Source of the DNA: Bacteroidota bacterium
Lineage (GTDB): Bacteria; Bacteroidota; Bacteroidia; B-17B0; Aurantibacillaceae
Direction: 5' to 3'
NCBI GenBank assembly: GCA_013297775.1
Contig: JAAFIL010000005.1
Coordinates: 62,001-126,000, forward strand
Length of the DNA: 64,000 nt
Positions 43,946-52,986 of this stretch are shown one piece after another. Both the position numbers and the translations under genes were made by a program. Each line of letters starts with the position of its first letter. Position 1 is the first letter of the stretch. Below the pieces are notes generated by a model. It saw nothing but the letters and a program-made list of their open reading frames with translations. It was not told the DNA's origin and did not search any database.

Positions 43946-45007
43946 GTGAAAGAAGTCAATCAAATACTACTCGACTTAAAACGAAAAATTTTTAAACCCA
44001 TCTATTTTTTGTGTGGCGAAGAAGCGTATTACATTGATAAAATTAGTGATTACATAGAACACAATGTGCTTGAAGAAGCCGACCGTTCTTTTAATCAAAC
44101 CATTGTATATGGCAAAGATAGCGACTTGGTAAGCATTCTTGGTTTAGCCAAACAATTTCCAATGATGAGCGAATACCAAGTGGTTATTGTAAAAGAAGCT
44201 CAAAATTTAAAAGAACTCAATAAAAGTGCTGCGGGCGACGACGATAGCGGTAAAAGTAGTGCTAACACCAATGGCGCAGCACAATTATTACACTACGTTA
44301 ACGCACCGCAAACCAGTACCATTTTGGTATTTTGTTACAAATATAAAAGTATAGATAAACGTAGTGCCTTAGCCAAAGCCATTCAAAAACAAGCTGTATT
44401 TTTAGAAACGGCTAAACTTTACGACAATCAATTACCCGATTGGATTTCGACTTACGTTTCTGAAAAAGGATATAAAGTAGGTCCTAAAGCCACCTTTTTG
44501 ATGGCCGAGTTTTTAGGTAACGATCTCAGTAAAATCGTTAACGAAATAGATAAACTGGTGATTAACATTCCCGCAGGTAACGAAATTAGTGCCGAGTTGG
44601 TACAAGATAATATTGGCATTAGTAAAGATTATAACGTGTTTGAACTGCAAGATGCTTTAGCTAAAAAAGACATTGTAAAAGCCAATCGCATCATTAATTA
44701 TTTTGCAGCTAACGAAAAGGAACACCCTTTAGTGATGACCCTCAGTTCTTTATACGGTTATTTTAGTAAAATTTTAAAATTTCATTTCCTCCCCGACAAG
44801 TCGAAGTTTGCAGCGGCCCAAGGCCTAGGCGTTAATCCTTTTTTTGTAGAAGGCTATGCCAAAGCAGCGGCCAATTATAGTACTGGGAAACTAAAAAATA
44901 TTTTTTCCTATCTAAAAGAATACGATTTAAAATCGAAAGGGGTTGAGAATAGCAATGTGAGCCACGGCGAGTTAATGAAAGAATTAATTTTTAAAATTTT
45001 GCATTAA
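43946..45007 (+). CDS. holA: DNA polymerase III subunit delta
   Basis: A 353-residue protein starting with GTG at 43946 ('KEVNQILLDLKRKIFKPIYF'). It has the HolA layout: 'FLCGEEAYYIDKISDYIEHN', 'VIVKEAQNLKEL', 'LHYVNAPQTSTILVFCYKYKSIDKR', 'FLMAEFLGNDLSKIVNEIDKLVINI' and 'VFELQDALAKKDIVKANRIINYFA'. Delta opens the sliding clamp in the clamp loader. No ATG is available earlier in the frame, so GTG is the best start. It follows metF by 27 bp. Confidence 0.9.
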   Translation: MKEVNQILLDLKRKIFKPIYFLCGEEAYYIDKISDYIEHNVLEEADRSFNQTIVYGKDSDLVSILGLAKQFPMMSEYQVVIVKEAQNLKELNKSAAGDDDSGKSSANTNGAAQLLHYVNAPQTSTILVFCYKYKSIDKRSALAKAIQKQAVFLETAKLYDNQLPDWISTYVSEKGYKVGPKATFLMAEFLGNDLSKIVNEIDKLVINIPAGNEISAELVQDNIGISKDYNVFELQDALAKKDIVKANRIINYFAANEKEHPLVMTLSSLYGYFSKILKFHFLPDKSKFAAAQGLGVNPFFVEGYAKAAANYSTGKLKNIFSYLKEYDLKSKGVENSNVSHGELMKELIFKILH

Positions 45008-45058
45008 CGCTTAAAACAAATGTGTGTAACCAACGTGGAATTATCCATTATTACAAAG

Positions 45059-46297
45059 ATGATAAAACGGTTACAAAAATCTTATTATTTATTGGTGGTG
45101 TTAAGTGCGGTGTTGGGTGGGCCAAATCTTTATGCGCAATCGGCGAGCGTGGTTATAGACACCACTAAGGCTGCCAGCGATTGCGAAACGGCTAAAAAAA
45201 TAGTCATTAACGGCCCTAAAACCATTACCTACAAAAGTGCGTCAATGGGTGGCGGCATTAACGAAATTAAAGTCAACAACACCAACAAAGGCTATGCCTT
45301 CGAAAAAGAACACAACAGCAGTTGGCATCAATTGGTGTTTAATGTAGATGGAAACTTGTGCTTTACGATTAAACCTTTAAAAAAAGATGACGATTATGAC
45401 TTTATGTTATTTCTTAAAACAGACTCTAATACGTGTCTAAGCATTCAGCGATTAAAACCTTTGCGTGCCAACATCTCGCGCGATAAAGAAGAAATAGATG
45501 GCTTAACTGGCCTAAAAGCCACAGCCCCTAACGAATTGGTGAAACAAGGCGTAAACGATGCGTATAGCAAAAGCATTGCGGTTTCTAAAGGCGAAGTGTA
45601 TTTATTAGCTGTTGATAATGTGTATGAACAAGGCGAAGGTTTTGTGCTTGATCTTTTTTTTGAACGAGCTATGGTGCTAAAAGGACAACTAACCAACGAA
45701 AACAACCAACCCATTAAAGGCGAAATAAAAATTACCAATGCTGGCGGAAAAGAAATAGCCAACGCCCAAGCCGATAGTTTAACAGGTGTGTTTAAACTCA
45801 ATGCCCTCTTGCGTGAGCGCACCAAATACAACATCAATTATTATAGCGATGGGCATTTCTTTTTTACGCAGCAATTTACCACAACCGATAGCATTGCCAA
45901 TAAACCTATAACAAGGCAATTGGCAAGCATCAAAAAAGGAAGTAAACAAAGCGTTGGTGCTATTAATTTTTTGCCCGACCAAGACGTGTATTTAAAAGCG
46001 GCCGAACCCGCTTTAAAAAACTTATTACGCTTATTAAAAAATGAAGCACAACTTAGTATTAAAATTATTGGGCATACCAACGGCTGCGGGCCATCTAATT
46101 ACAAAGGAGGAAGCAAAGGGCTTTCGTTGGGGCGAGCCGAGAGCATTCGTAAATACCTTGAAGAAAATGGTATTAAAACTAAAACCCGAGTTTATACGGA
46201 GGGAAAAGATTGCCAAGAACTGATTTATCCCGAAAATGGTGTATGGTGGCAACAAGAAGCCAACCGCCGTGTAGAAATTGAAATTTTAGAAAATTAA
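45059..46297 (+). CDS. OmpA family outer membrane protein
   Basis: A protein of 412 residues from the ATG at 45059, chosen because 'MIKRLQKSYYLLVVLSAV' then forms a signal peptide cleaved after 'NLYAQ'. A beta-rich N-terminal domain follows ('WHQLVFNVDGNLCFTIKPL'), then a carboxypeptidase-regulatory-like segment ('VLKGQLTNENNQPIKGEIKI'). The C-terminus is an OmpA domain that binds peptidoglycan ('LSIKIIGHTNGCGPSNYKGG', 'LSLGRAESIRKYLEENGI', 'EANRRVEIEIL'). It anchors the outer membrane to the wall. It lies 51 bp behind holA. Confidence 0.85.
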   Translation: MIKRLQKSYYLLVVLSAVLGGPNLYAQSASVVIDTTKAASDCETAKKIVINGPKTITYKSASMGGGINEIKVNNTNKGYAFEKEHNSSWHQLVFNVDGNLCFTIKPLKKDDDYDFMLFLKTDSNTCLSIQRLKPLRANISRDKEEIDGLTGLKATAPNELVKQGVNDAYSKSIAVSKGEVYLLAVDNVYEQGEGFVLDLFFERAMVLKGQLTNENNQPIKGEIKITNAGGKEIANAQADSLTGVFKLNALLRERTKYNINYYSDGHFFFTQQFTTTDSIANKPITRQLASIKKGSKQSVGAINFLPDQDVYLKAAEPALKNLLRLLKNEAQLSIKIIGHTNGCGPSNYKGGSKGLSLGRAESIRKYLEENGIKTKTRVYTEGKDCQELIYPENGVWWQQEANRRVEIEILEN

Positions 46298-46357
46298 CCA
46301 TTTCAGCCATTGCTTTACCTTTTAAAAGTATTACCTTTAGACTACAAAAAATAAAAC

Positions 46358-47071
46358 ATGGAAACGAATTACAGAAGCACAAATGTTAACAACATCGAAT
46401 CGGCAACCCTTGTTAACGACAACACCCTTTTAAAAAATTCTTTTGCTTGGATGACCCTCGCTATGGTATTAACCACTTTAACGGCATTAGCCTTTGCCAA
46501 TATTCCTGCATTGCAAACTATACTTTTTTCTAATCGAATTGTATTTTACATTGTATTATTTGCCCCACTCATTTTTGTGTGGATTATGGGCGCACGTTTC
46601 GAGAAGCTCTCGTATGGCGCGCTAATAGGTATGTTTGTGGCTTACTCCATTATTAATGGGATGACGTTTAGTGTTATTTTTATGGCGTACCAAATTGGCT
46701 CTATTATAAATGTGTTTTTTAGTACGGCTGCATTATTTGCCGTAATGGCCATTGCTGGTTACACCACCAAAACCGATCTTACCAAATTAGGCAACATTTT
46801 AATGATTGGTTTAATAGGTATCGTTATTGCCTCTCTTATCAACTTCTTCACCAAAAGCGATACCATGGATTATATCATTTCGATTTTAGGTGTAGTTATT
46901 TTCACAGGCTTAACCGCTTACGATGTACAAAAAATTAAAAACCTTGGTAACGAAGTAGGTAACGACGGAACCCTAAGAAGTAAACTAGGGGTAATGGGAG
47001 CTTTAACCCTTTACTTAGATTTTATCAACTTATTTTTATTCTTGTTACGTTTGTTTGGCGACCGTAAATAG
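46358..47071 (+). CDS. Bax inhibitor-1/YccA family membrane protein
   Basis: A 237-residue protein with seven membrane helices: 'FAWMTLAMVLTTLTALAFANI', 'RIVFYIVLFAPLIFVWIMGA', 'LIGMFVAYSIINGMTFSVIFM', 'VFFSTAALFAVMAIAGYTTK' and 'IISILGVVIFTGLTAYDVQKIK', ending 'LYLDFINLFLFLLRLFG'. These are the BI-1 family signature regions. Bacterial members leak calcium or act in membrane protein quality control, but the role here is unproven. A strong terminator follows. Confidence 0.92.
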   Translation: METNYRSTNVNNIESATLVNDNTLLKNSFAWMTLAMVLTTLTALAFANIPALQTILFSNRIVFYIVLFAPLIFVWIMGARFEKLSYGALIGMFVAYSIINGMTFSVIFMAYQIGSIINVFFSTAALFAVMAIAGYTTKTDLTKLGNILMIGLIGIVIASLINFFTKSDTMDYIISILGVVIFTGLTAYDVQKIKNLGNEVGNDGTLRSKLGVMGALTLYLDFINLFLFLLRLFGDRK

Positions 47072-47084
47072 TTAAATTGTATTC

Positions 47085-47127
47085 AAAAAAAATCCTTGTT
47101 AGCTAACGTTAACAAGGATTTTTTTTG
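47085..47127 (+). terminator. terminator of BI-1 gene
   Basis: AATCCTTGTTA pairs perfectly with TAACAAGGATT, flanked by A- and T-runs; it can act in both directions. The stem begins 19 bp after the stop. Confidence 0.88.
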
Positions 47128-47329
47128 AGCCATAATAAGACCTAATACCAAACACGAAAACGATTTCCTGTTTTCTACACTTTTGAAAAGAACCTCTGTA
47201 AGGCTTTATTTTATTGAGATTGAGCTTTGAAAATGGGTGTTCTGATACTAGTTTTAAGTTTATTTATTGGTGAAAAAACTTAATAAATTAGGAAACAATT
47301 CGGGTCGAATTATATCAAATCCAATGGAG

Positions 47330-47640
47330 TTTCAACATCATTTCTAAAAGATACGTTGGTCTAGTTTTTCCTAGAAAAGGTATTTGTATAAACCAAGTTG
47401 GCATCCTGAGGACAAATTCGCAAAATAGCTAGCAAGTGTATCTTTACTTTCATTGCCATTTTTGTCCTTTAAGTAACTTTCAGAGGAATCGGTTAGGGCT
47501 TCCCTCACGTAAAGAGTTCCTTCCAAACTTAAACCATTTTGGATTTGTGAAACAGCTCCAAAATCTGTAAGACATTTTTTAACCCACCTTAGGCAATAGA
47601 AATCGCCGTGAGAGGCGGAAGTCCCTATCTCGTCCTTGTT
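47330..47640 (+). repeat. second copy (interrupted) of the 34.2 kb repeat family
   Basis: 'CAACATCATTTCTAAAAGAT' (from about 47334) is identical to 34209-34228, and 'GGCAATAGAAATCGCCGTGA' (47592) matches the inner part of the 34.3-34.45 kb arms. Between the two pieces lies copy 1 of the 102-bp direct repeat, so the element looks interrupted or rearranged. Confidence 0.55.
47404..47505 (-). repeat. 102-bp direct repeat, copy 1, with coding remnant
   Basis: Nearly identical (about four differences) to 47835-47936. On the minus strand it is open: 'REALTDSSESYLKDKNGNES' continues from about 68 codons of uninterrupted frame (stop at about 47384), with no ATG start. It may be a fragment of a lost gene. 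Confidence 0.65.
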
Positions 47641-47661
47641 TAGCGAAGCGTAACGAGGACG
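47631..47661. repeat. hairpin CGTCCTTGTT...AACGAGGACG
   Basis: A 10-bp stem (one G-T mismatch) around GCGAAGCG, a sequence style often seen in intergenic repeats of this phylum. It lies between the two 102-bp repeats. Confidence 0.5.
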
Positions 47662-47834
47662 TTTGGGAACTGCGTTTGTAACGCAGATAAAGCTATGGTG
47701 TGGGCGTTACAAACTCCCGTTTAACCCGTCCTCGTTTCCACTAATGCTCAAACAAGGGCGAGGGGGTGTTGCTTTACAATTTACCGCTTTTGAGGTGGCT
47801 AAAAACATTCCATACATTTAATAGACCTCTTTCG

Positions 47835-47936
47835 TCCTGAGGACAAGTTCGCAAAACAGTTAGCAAGTGTATCTTTACTTTCATTGCCATTTTTGTCCTT
47901 TAAGTAACTTTCAGAGGGATCGGTTAGGGCTTCCCT
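47835..47936 (-). repeat. 102-bp direct repeat, copy 2, overlapping envC-like stop
   Basis: The outer edge falls in the stop codon of the envC-like gene (47935-47937). On the minus strand it also reads 'REALTDPSESYLKDKNGNES', now followed by a different end ('KRSIKCMECF'). The 431-bp spacing between copies suggests insertion of the intervening ~330 bp with duplication, or unequal recombination. Confidence 0.65.
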
Positions 47937-49365
47937 ACCGCGCATTAAACAACCAACCCGATGGATCCATTGTTTTTTTACCTTTCCATATTTGAAGGTT
48001 TAACGAGGCTTTACCCTCATCGTCGTTAAATAAAATAGTGCCTAAAATTTGTTTGGCTTTAACCTTATCGCCTGTTTTTACAGTAACCTCGCCTACGTTG
48101 TTGTAAATGCTTAAGTACTCGCCATGCCTTACAATAATTAAACTACCTCCCGTTGGCGAAACGGCAATACCAGTTACCTCGCCATCGAAAACAGCACGGG
48201 CTTGCGCACCCTTCGACGTGCAAATTTCAAGTCCGTTATTCATAATCATAAATCCTTTAATGGCAGGGTGCTCGTGTTCGCCATAGGCTTCACAAATAAC
48301 ACCTTTACCCACGGGCCAGGGTAATTTGCCGCGGTTATTCGCAAAATCGGCACTTAATGCTTCGGCGGCCTCACTTAACTCGGGCATATCAATTGTTTCT
48401 TTTTTAGGTGGCAATGGGGCTTCTTCTGTGGGTTCGGGTATCGTTTTAACGTTGCCACCCTCTTTAGGTTTTGCTTTGTTTTTTTCTTTTTGCTTCTTTT
48501 CGTTGTCGCGTTTTTGCTTTTCTTTTTCGGCTTTTGCTTTCGCATAGGCTTCGGCTTTTTCTTTAGCTATCCTTGCCGACTCTTCAGCCTTACGTTTTAT
48601 TTCCGCTTCAATTAATTTGCGAATGGTAATTTGCAATTGTTCAATATCACGCTTCTTTTTTTCGAGTTCTTCTTTAATGTTTTGTTCCCTTTGTTGCAGC
48701 TCAGTTAATACCACTTCTTGCTCTTGCTTTTCGATGGTTAGGCTTTTTTTCTCGACCTCTTCGTTACCTAATAACTTATTTTTTTCTTGTCTGTTTTCTT
48801 TAAGCTCTGTTAGTTTATTTAGTAAGAACGTTTGGGTGCTCATAATTTCTTTGGCTTGTTTTTTTCGGAACTCGCTGTATTGTTGTATGTATTTTAAACG
48901 CAAGTAGGCTTGATTAAAGCCCTGTGCCGCAAAAATAAACATCAGGTTGGTATAGGCATCGTTATTGCGTTGCGCAAATTGAAGCATGCGTCCGTAATCT
49001 TGTTTTAACTTTTCGAGGTTACGTTGAAGCTGCGCCGCCTCTTGCTCATTATTATGTATTTGTTGGTTGAGTTGATTAATTTCAGCGTTAATGGTTCCAA
49101 TTAATTCTTCGCGAATGCTTATTTTTTTGTTGAGGGTTATTAACTGCCCAAGCTTAGATTTTTTATTGGCTTTAGTTTGACTTAACTGTGTGTTGAGTTC
49201 GTTAATATCTTCGTTTAATTTTTTCTTTTTGTTTTCGAGTTCTTTTTGCGAACTTGTTTTATTGCCTGTATTTTTTTGTGCGAAGGCTGTATGAAATCCT
49301 AGTAAAAGAAAACTAAAGCACAGAACGAAAACCGATTTATTTACTTTGTATTTTAATAGGATCAT
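47935..49365 (-). CDS. EnvC-like murein hydrolase activator (M23 domain, degenerate)
   Basis: A 476-residue periplasmic protein: signal peptide 'SVFVLCFSFLLLGFHTAFAQ', long coiled coils (about residues 36-270, heptad-rich), a K/E/A/P low-complexity linker (270-330) and a C-terminal LytM/M23 domain ('LPWPVGKGVICEAYGEHEHPAIKGF', 'GGSLIIVRHGEYLSIYNNV', 'GDKVKAKQILGTI'). The metal ligands of active M23 peptidases are missing (NNGLE for HxxxD; LNLQI for HLH), so, as in EnvC, it would activate an amidase rather than cut peptidoglycan itself. It is the last gene of a four-gene envelope operon and overlaps the DUF4292 gene by 29 bp. Confidence 0.88.
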   Translation of the reverse strand: MILLKYKVNKSVFVLCFSFLLLGFHTAFAQKNTGNKTSSQKELENKKKKLNEDINELNTQLSQTKANKKSKLGQLITLNKKISIREELIGTINAEINQLNQQIHNNEQEAAQLQRNLEKLKQDYGRMLQFAQRNNDAYTNLMFIFAAQGFNQAYLRLKYIQQYSEFRKKQAKEIMSTQTFLLNKLTELKENRQEKNKLLGNEEVEKKSLTIEKQEQEVVLTELQQREQNIKEELEKKKRDIEQLQITIRKLIEAEIKRKAEESARIAKEKAEAYAKAKAEKEKQKRDNEKKQKEKNKAKPKEGGNVKTIPEPTEEAPLPPKKETIDMPELSEAAEALSADFANNRGKLPWPVGKGVICEAYGEHEHPAIKGFMIMNNGLEICTSKGAQARAVFDGEVTGIAVSPTGGSLIIVRHGEYLSIYNNVGEVTVKTGDKVKAKQILGTILFNDDEGKASLNLQIWKGKKTMDPSGWLFNAR

Positions 49366-50230
49366 ATTTTGATGGAATAGTTAACGATACCTTTTGAGGC
49401 ACGTTTTTCTCCATACGAACATACTCAATTTTTGCTTTTACTTTTTTCTCTGCCCGTATCTCAATATCAACAGCGTGCGGTGCATAAATGCTATCGGGCA
49501 TATTAAATTTATCGTATTTCACTTCAAAAAAACGGTTAGTAGCCACATCAATAAACTCGTTATTAATAATTTTAAAGGAATTGGGGTCAAGGGTTAGTGT
49601 TTGTAAAGATTGTTTAGGCGTGATGTCTCCTTGTTCAATTTTTCGGAGGCGACGCTTGCGTTCGGTGCTAAGGCGGTACAAACAATTTTGGCGGTCGGTA
49701 ACTGGTTTTAGTTTTTGCTCATCGTCGTAAAACTCGGCACTGTTCCCAAATAAAAGGGCTTGTATGACTTCGTAGTCTAAATCGGATCGCAATAATTCGT
49801 TAATGTAATGGTAATCGCCTTTAAAATATTGCCGATGCAGGTAATCCACTAATTTAACGCTATCTTTTGTAATTAATACTTTAGCAACATCTACCAACGA
49901 AAGGGCCTGAATACTGATTAAAATAGCACTATCTTTTTTAACGCGCACTTTAATATCGAACGATTCTTCTTTGGCTTGTTCACCTTCGCCTTCTCTATAT
50001 TCTACATTGGCTTTGGCATACATCCAATCGTATTGAAATTCGTGTGAGTGTAACAACGCGCTAAGGGCTTTAGCATTTTTAAAATCCATTTTGCATCGCC
50101 CAACAGAGTCAATGGGTGTTTCGGGCTTAACTTCAGTAATCTGTATCTTTTTTTTACTTTTACAAGCTGTTAAACTTTGCAGAAGAAATAGGCTTAACAT
50201 CACTAAACAAGTAGGTACTAGTTTATTCAT
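49337..50230 (-). CDS. DUF4292 lipoprotein
   Basis: A 297-residue lipoprotein with lipobox LTAC at residues 20-23 ('LFLLQSLTACKSKKK') and the DUF4292 body: 'YDWMYAKANVEYREGEGEQ', 'KDSAILISIQALSLVDVAKVLITKD', 'VKLVDYLHRQYFKGDYHYINELL'. These proteins have a lipoprotein-carrier-like (LolA/LolB) fold, so a role in lipid or lipoprotein handling has been proposed, but function is not established. It overlaps both neighbours (TPR gene by 8 bp, envC-like gene by 29 bp). Confidence 0.82.
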   Translation of the reverse strand: MNKLVPTCLVMLSLFLLQSLTACKSKKKIQITEVKPETPIDSVGRCKMDFKNAKALSALLHSHEFQYDWMYAKANVEYREGEGEQAKEESFDIKVRVKKDSAILISIQALSLVDVAKVLITKDSVKLVDYLHRQYFKGDYHYINELLRSDLDYEVIQALLFGNSAEFYDDEQKLKPVTDRQNCLYRLSTERKRRLRKIEQGDITPKQSLQTLTLDPNSFKIINNEFIDVATNRFFEVKYDKFNMPDSIYAPHAVDIEIRAEKKVKAKIEYVRMEKNVPQKVSLTIPSKYDPIKIQSK

Positions 50231-51983
50231 ACAATTTTTTATCTTTTATTTTTTTTGCTAACACATCGCCTGTGGCACCCGCTGCTTTAGCCTTTTGCCA
50301 TTGTACAACGGCTTCTTCGATTTTGCCTAATTTGAATAAAACATCGCCATAGTGTTCAATAATAACAGCACTGGGTGGGTTGGTCATAGCGGCTCGTCCT
50401 AACCAATCGGCGGCTTCTGTGTAACGCGCCATTTGGTATAAAATCCAGCCGTAGGTGTCCATGTAATTGCGGTTATTGGGTTTTAGTTCGTTAGCGCGGC
50501 GTGATAGTTTTTCGGCACGCTCTAGTTTTTCTTTGCGAATAGATAAATAGTAGCTGTAATTATTTAAAACGTATAAATTATCTGAGTCAATTTTAAGTGC
50601 ATCTTCGTAGGCTTTATCCGATTTATCGAATGCGTTTAATTGGTGTTGCACATCGCCTAATAGTTTGTAAAAATCGAGCATGAGTACTTTGTTGTTAACA
50701 ATAAATTCTAAGCCGTCGGTTAACGATTGCGCCGATTTTTTGTACGCTTTTAATTGATACGCAGCAACACCGTTAAAGAAATAAGGAATAGGCTGCGATG
50801 GAAATAAATCCATGGCTTCGGCACTATGTTTTTCTAACGAGTCGAATTGGTTAACTTCACTTTCGAGGTATAATAATTGCTCCCATAAATTATAACTGTT
50901 CTTATCGAGGTGTGCGGCTTTGCTATAATAAAAGATGGCTTCTTTTACATTGCGTTCGTTCAATAAAAAATTAGCGTATAAGCTGTTGGCCTCGCCCGTA
51001 GAGGGATGTACTTGTACTAATAATTTACTGAGTTCTTTTCCTTGTTGTTGATACATGTCGTTATCGCGGGCGTATTCGTAAAACGATAAGCCAATTTTAT
51101 ATTTGGTATCAATATCTAAATCCGGATTTAAAAACGCCAGTTTCATTTCTTCAAATGCTTTTTGATCGTCTTTATTTTCGCGGTAATAATTAGAGAGTGC
51201 CAAGTGTATGGTTGTGTTATTAGGATCTATGCTTAATACTTTATCAAACATGGCTTTGGCTTCTTGTTGCCGCCCAACTTCTTGATAATACTCGGCTAAA
51301 TACCCGTAGTATTGCGCTTCGTTAGGATTTGCTTCTATAAGGCGTTTGTATTCTTTTTCAATATCGCCTGCTCGCTTTTGCTCTTTTAATAATTTTATTT
51401 TATTAAGTGAAAGTTGTTCATTGATGCCAAATTGTTTTTCTAAGGCTTCGTATTGTTTGAGGGCTTTATCGTATTGCCCAAGCAAGGCGTATTCGATGGC
51501 TAGGTCTTCTTTAAAATCGGTTCGCGAAGGAAAATTTTTAACTAAGGTTTCATATACTTTTACGCTTTGGTTAAATTGCTTAAAGCCGTGGTAGCAATCT
51601 ATTAAAAGCAATTGGTACCATTCGTTTTTAATGTCGCCAGAAGCGCACGTTTTTGCGTTTTCGAGGGCTTTGTCGTTGGCGCCTAATAATTTATAAATGG
51701 TGCCTAGTTCGTATTTAACGGGTAGGCTATTGGGGTCTATTTTATCGCATTCATTAAACAATTGCAGGGCTTCGTTTAGGTTGCCTTTCATGCGTTGCGC
51801 GCACCCATCTACATACATGCCCGCAAAGCGCACAAAACTTAAACTCCCATTGGTGTTTACCCCTTTAATGGCTTGGGGGTCGCTAACAGCGGTTGTTGCA
51901 TTCTTTTTTGATTTACAAGCAACACCAAGTAGCAGACTTAGGGTCAGTAGCAAAAATAAGCTGTATGGTTTTGTTTTAAACAC
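50223..51983 (-). CDS. TPR-repeat lipoprotein
   Basis: A 586-residue lipoprotein ('LLTLSLLLGVACKSKK', lipobox GVAC) followed by roughly a dozen TPR motifs, for example 'LNEALQLFNECDKIDPNSLPVKYEL', 'KVLSIDPNNTTIHLALSNYYREN', 'VKEAIFYYSKAAHLDKNSYNLWEQL' and 'RYTEAADWLGRAAMTNPPSAVIIEH'. It should form a periplasmic superhelix, a scaffold for partners. It overlaps the nucleotidyltransferase gene by 8 bp and the DUF4292 gene by 8 bp, and is part of an envelope operon whose gene order is widespread in Bacteroidota. Confidence 0.88.
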   Translation of the reverse strand: MFKTKPYSLFLLLTLSLLLGVACKSKKNATTAVSDPQAIKGVNTNGSLSFVRFAGMYVDGCAQRMKGNLNEALQLFNECDKIDPNSLPVKYELGTIYKLLGANDKALENAKTCASGDIKNEWYQLLLIDCYHGFKQFNQSVKVYETLVKNFPSRTDFKEDLAIEYALLGQYDKALKQYEALEKQFGINEQLSLNKIKLLKEQKRAGDIEKEYKRLIEANPNEAQYYGYLAEYYQEVGRQQEAKAMFDKVLSIDPNNTTIHLALSNYYRENKDDQKAFEEMKLAFLNPDLDIDTKYKIGLSFYEYARDNDMYQQQGKELSKLLVQVHPSTGEANSLYANFLLNERNVKEAIFYYSKAAHLDKNSYNLWEQLLYLESEVNQFDSLEKHSAEAMDLFPSQPIPYFFNGVAAYQLKAYKKSAQSLTDGLEFIVNNKVLMLDFYKLLGDVQHQLNAFDKSDKAYEDALKIDSDNLYVLNNYSYYLSIRKEKLERAEKLSRRANELKPNNRNYMDTYGWILYQMARYTEAADWLGRAAMTNPPSAVIIEHYGDVLFKLGKIEEAVVQWQKAKAAGATGDVLAKKIKDKKLYE

Positions 51984-52986
51984 TAATTTGAGAGTAATCG
52001 CTAATACTTAAATCGTAACTTTTGCCAGTTACCTCGGCTGCCAAACCTATCATGCTATTGCTAATGTTGGCATTTTTTAATTTACTACCGGCCTGCACAA
52101 TGCTATTACTAATAATTGTATTTTCGAGTTTACAGTTTTTTCCTAAACTCACATAAGGCCCAACAACGGCGTTATTCAATTCAACACCGTCGCCAATGTA
52201 ACAGGGTTCAATAACAATGGAATTGGTATTACTAATATTATTTCCTTTTAAAGTACTTTTACCGCTGTCGAACGCTAACACCCGTTGGTTGGTGTAGACC
52301 GTGGCTTCTTTGTTCCCACAATCTAACCACTCGGTTACTTTGCCTGGCGTAAAACGTGTGCCTTTGGCTTTCATGTTTTCTAAGGCGTTGGTTAATTGGT
52401 ACTCGCCTTTTTCGCGAATGTCATTATCTAACAAATATTGCAATTCACGTTTAAGGTAGTCGCCATCTTTAAAATAGTAAATACCAATAATTGCCAAGTC
52501 GCTAACAAAGGTTTGAGGTTTTTCTACAAAATCGGTAATAACGCCGTTCGCATCTAATTTAACAACCCCAAACTGGCGAGGGTCTTCAATTTTTTGCACC
52601 CAAATAACCCCTTCTTGATTGGTGTCCATTACAAAGTCGGCTTTAAACAAGGTATCGGCAAAAGCAACAACCGTTTTACCTGTAATGGAATCTTTAGCGC
52701 ACATAATGGCATGTGCCGTGCCGAGGGCTTCGGATTGGTAATAAATGCGCCCCTTAGCCCCTTGACTTTCGGCTACACGAATTAAATTCTGTTCTACTTC
52801 AGCACCAAAATCGGGGGCAATAATAAATGCTATTTCGGCTACTTTTTCGCCACATACTTGGGTAATGTCTTCTACTAAACGCTGTACAATGGGCTTTCCG
52901 GCCACAGGTAATAAAGGTTTGGCGGTAGTAAGCGTGTGCGGACGCATCCGTTTCCCTTTTCCTGCCATTGGTATAATTATCTGCAT
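51976..52986 (-). CDS. sugar-phosphate nucleotidyltransferase
   Basis: A 336-residue protein with 'IIIPMAGKGKRMRPHTLTTAKPLLPVAGKPIV' (split here: GKGKRMRPHT and KPLLPVAGKP), the nucleotide-binding GxGxRxxP...KP signature, and a C-terminal left-handed beta-helix ('VIEPCYIGDGVELNNAVVGPYVSL', 'NTIISNSIVQAG'). It resembles GlmU/RmlA-type enzymes that make NDP-sugars; the exact sugar cannot be told. It opens the operon with the TPR, DUF4292 and EnvC-like genes. A TAATTTTA box (near-consensus -7) lies about 10 bp upstream. Confidence 0.87.
   Translation of the reverse strand: MQIIIPMAGKGKRMRPHTLTTAKPLLPVAGKPIVQRLVEDITQVCGEKVAEIAFIIAPDFGAEVEQNLIRVAESQGAKGRIYYQSEALGTAHAIMCAKDSITGKTVVAFADTLFKADFVMDTNQEGVIWVQKIEDPRQFGVVKLDANGVITDFVEKPQTFVSDLAIIGIYYFKDGDYLKRELQYLLDNDIREKGEYQLTNALENMKAKGTRFTPGKVTEWLDCGNKEATVYTNQRVLAFDSGKSTLKGNNISNTNSIVIEPCYIGDGVELNNAVVGPYVSLGKNCKLENTIISNSIVQAGSKLKNANISNSMIGLAAEVTGKSYDLSISDYSQISV

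Noticed and set aside
47072-47934. Insertion sequence between the BI-1 and envC-like genes
   Set aside because: No transposase and no terminal inverted repeats around the block; only direct repeats, hairpins and a coding remnant.
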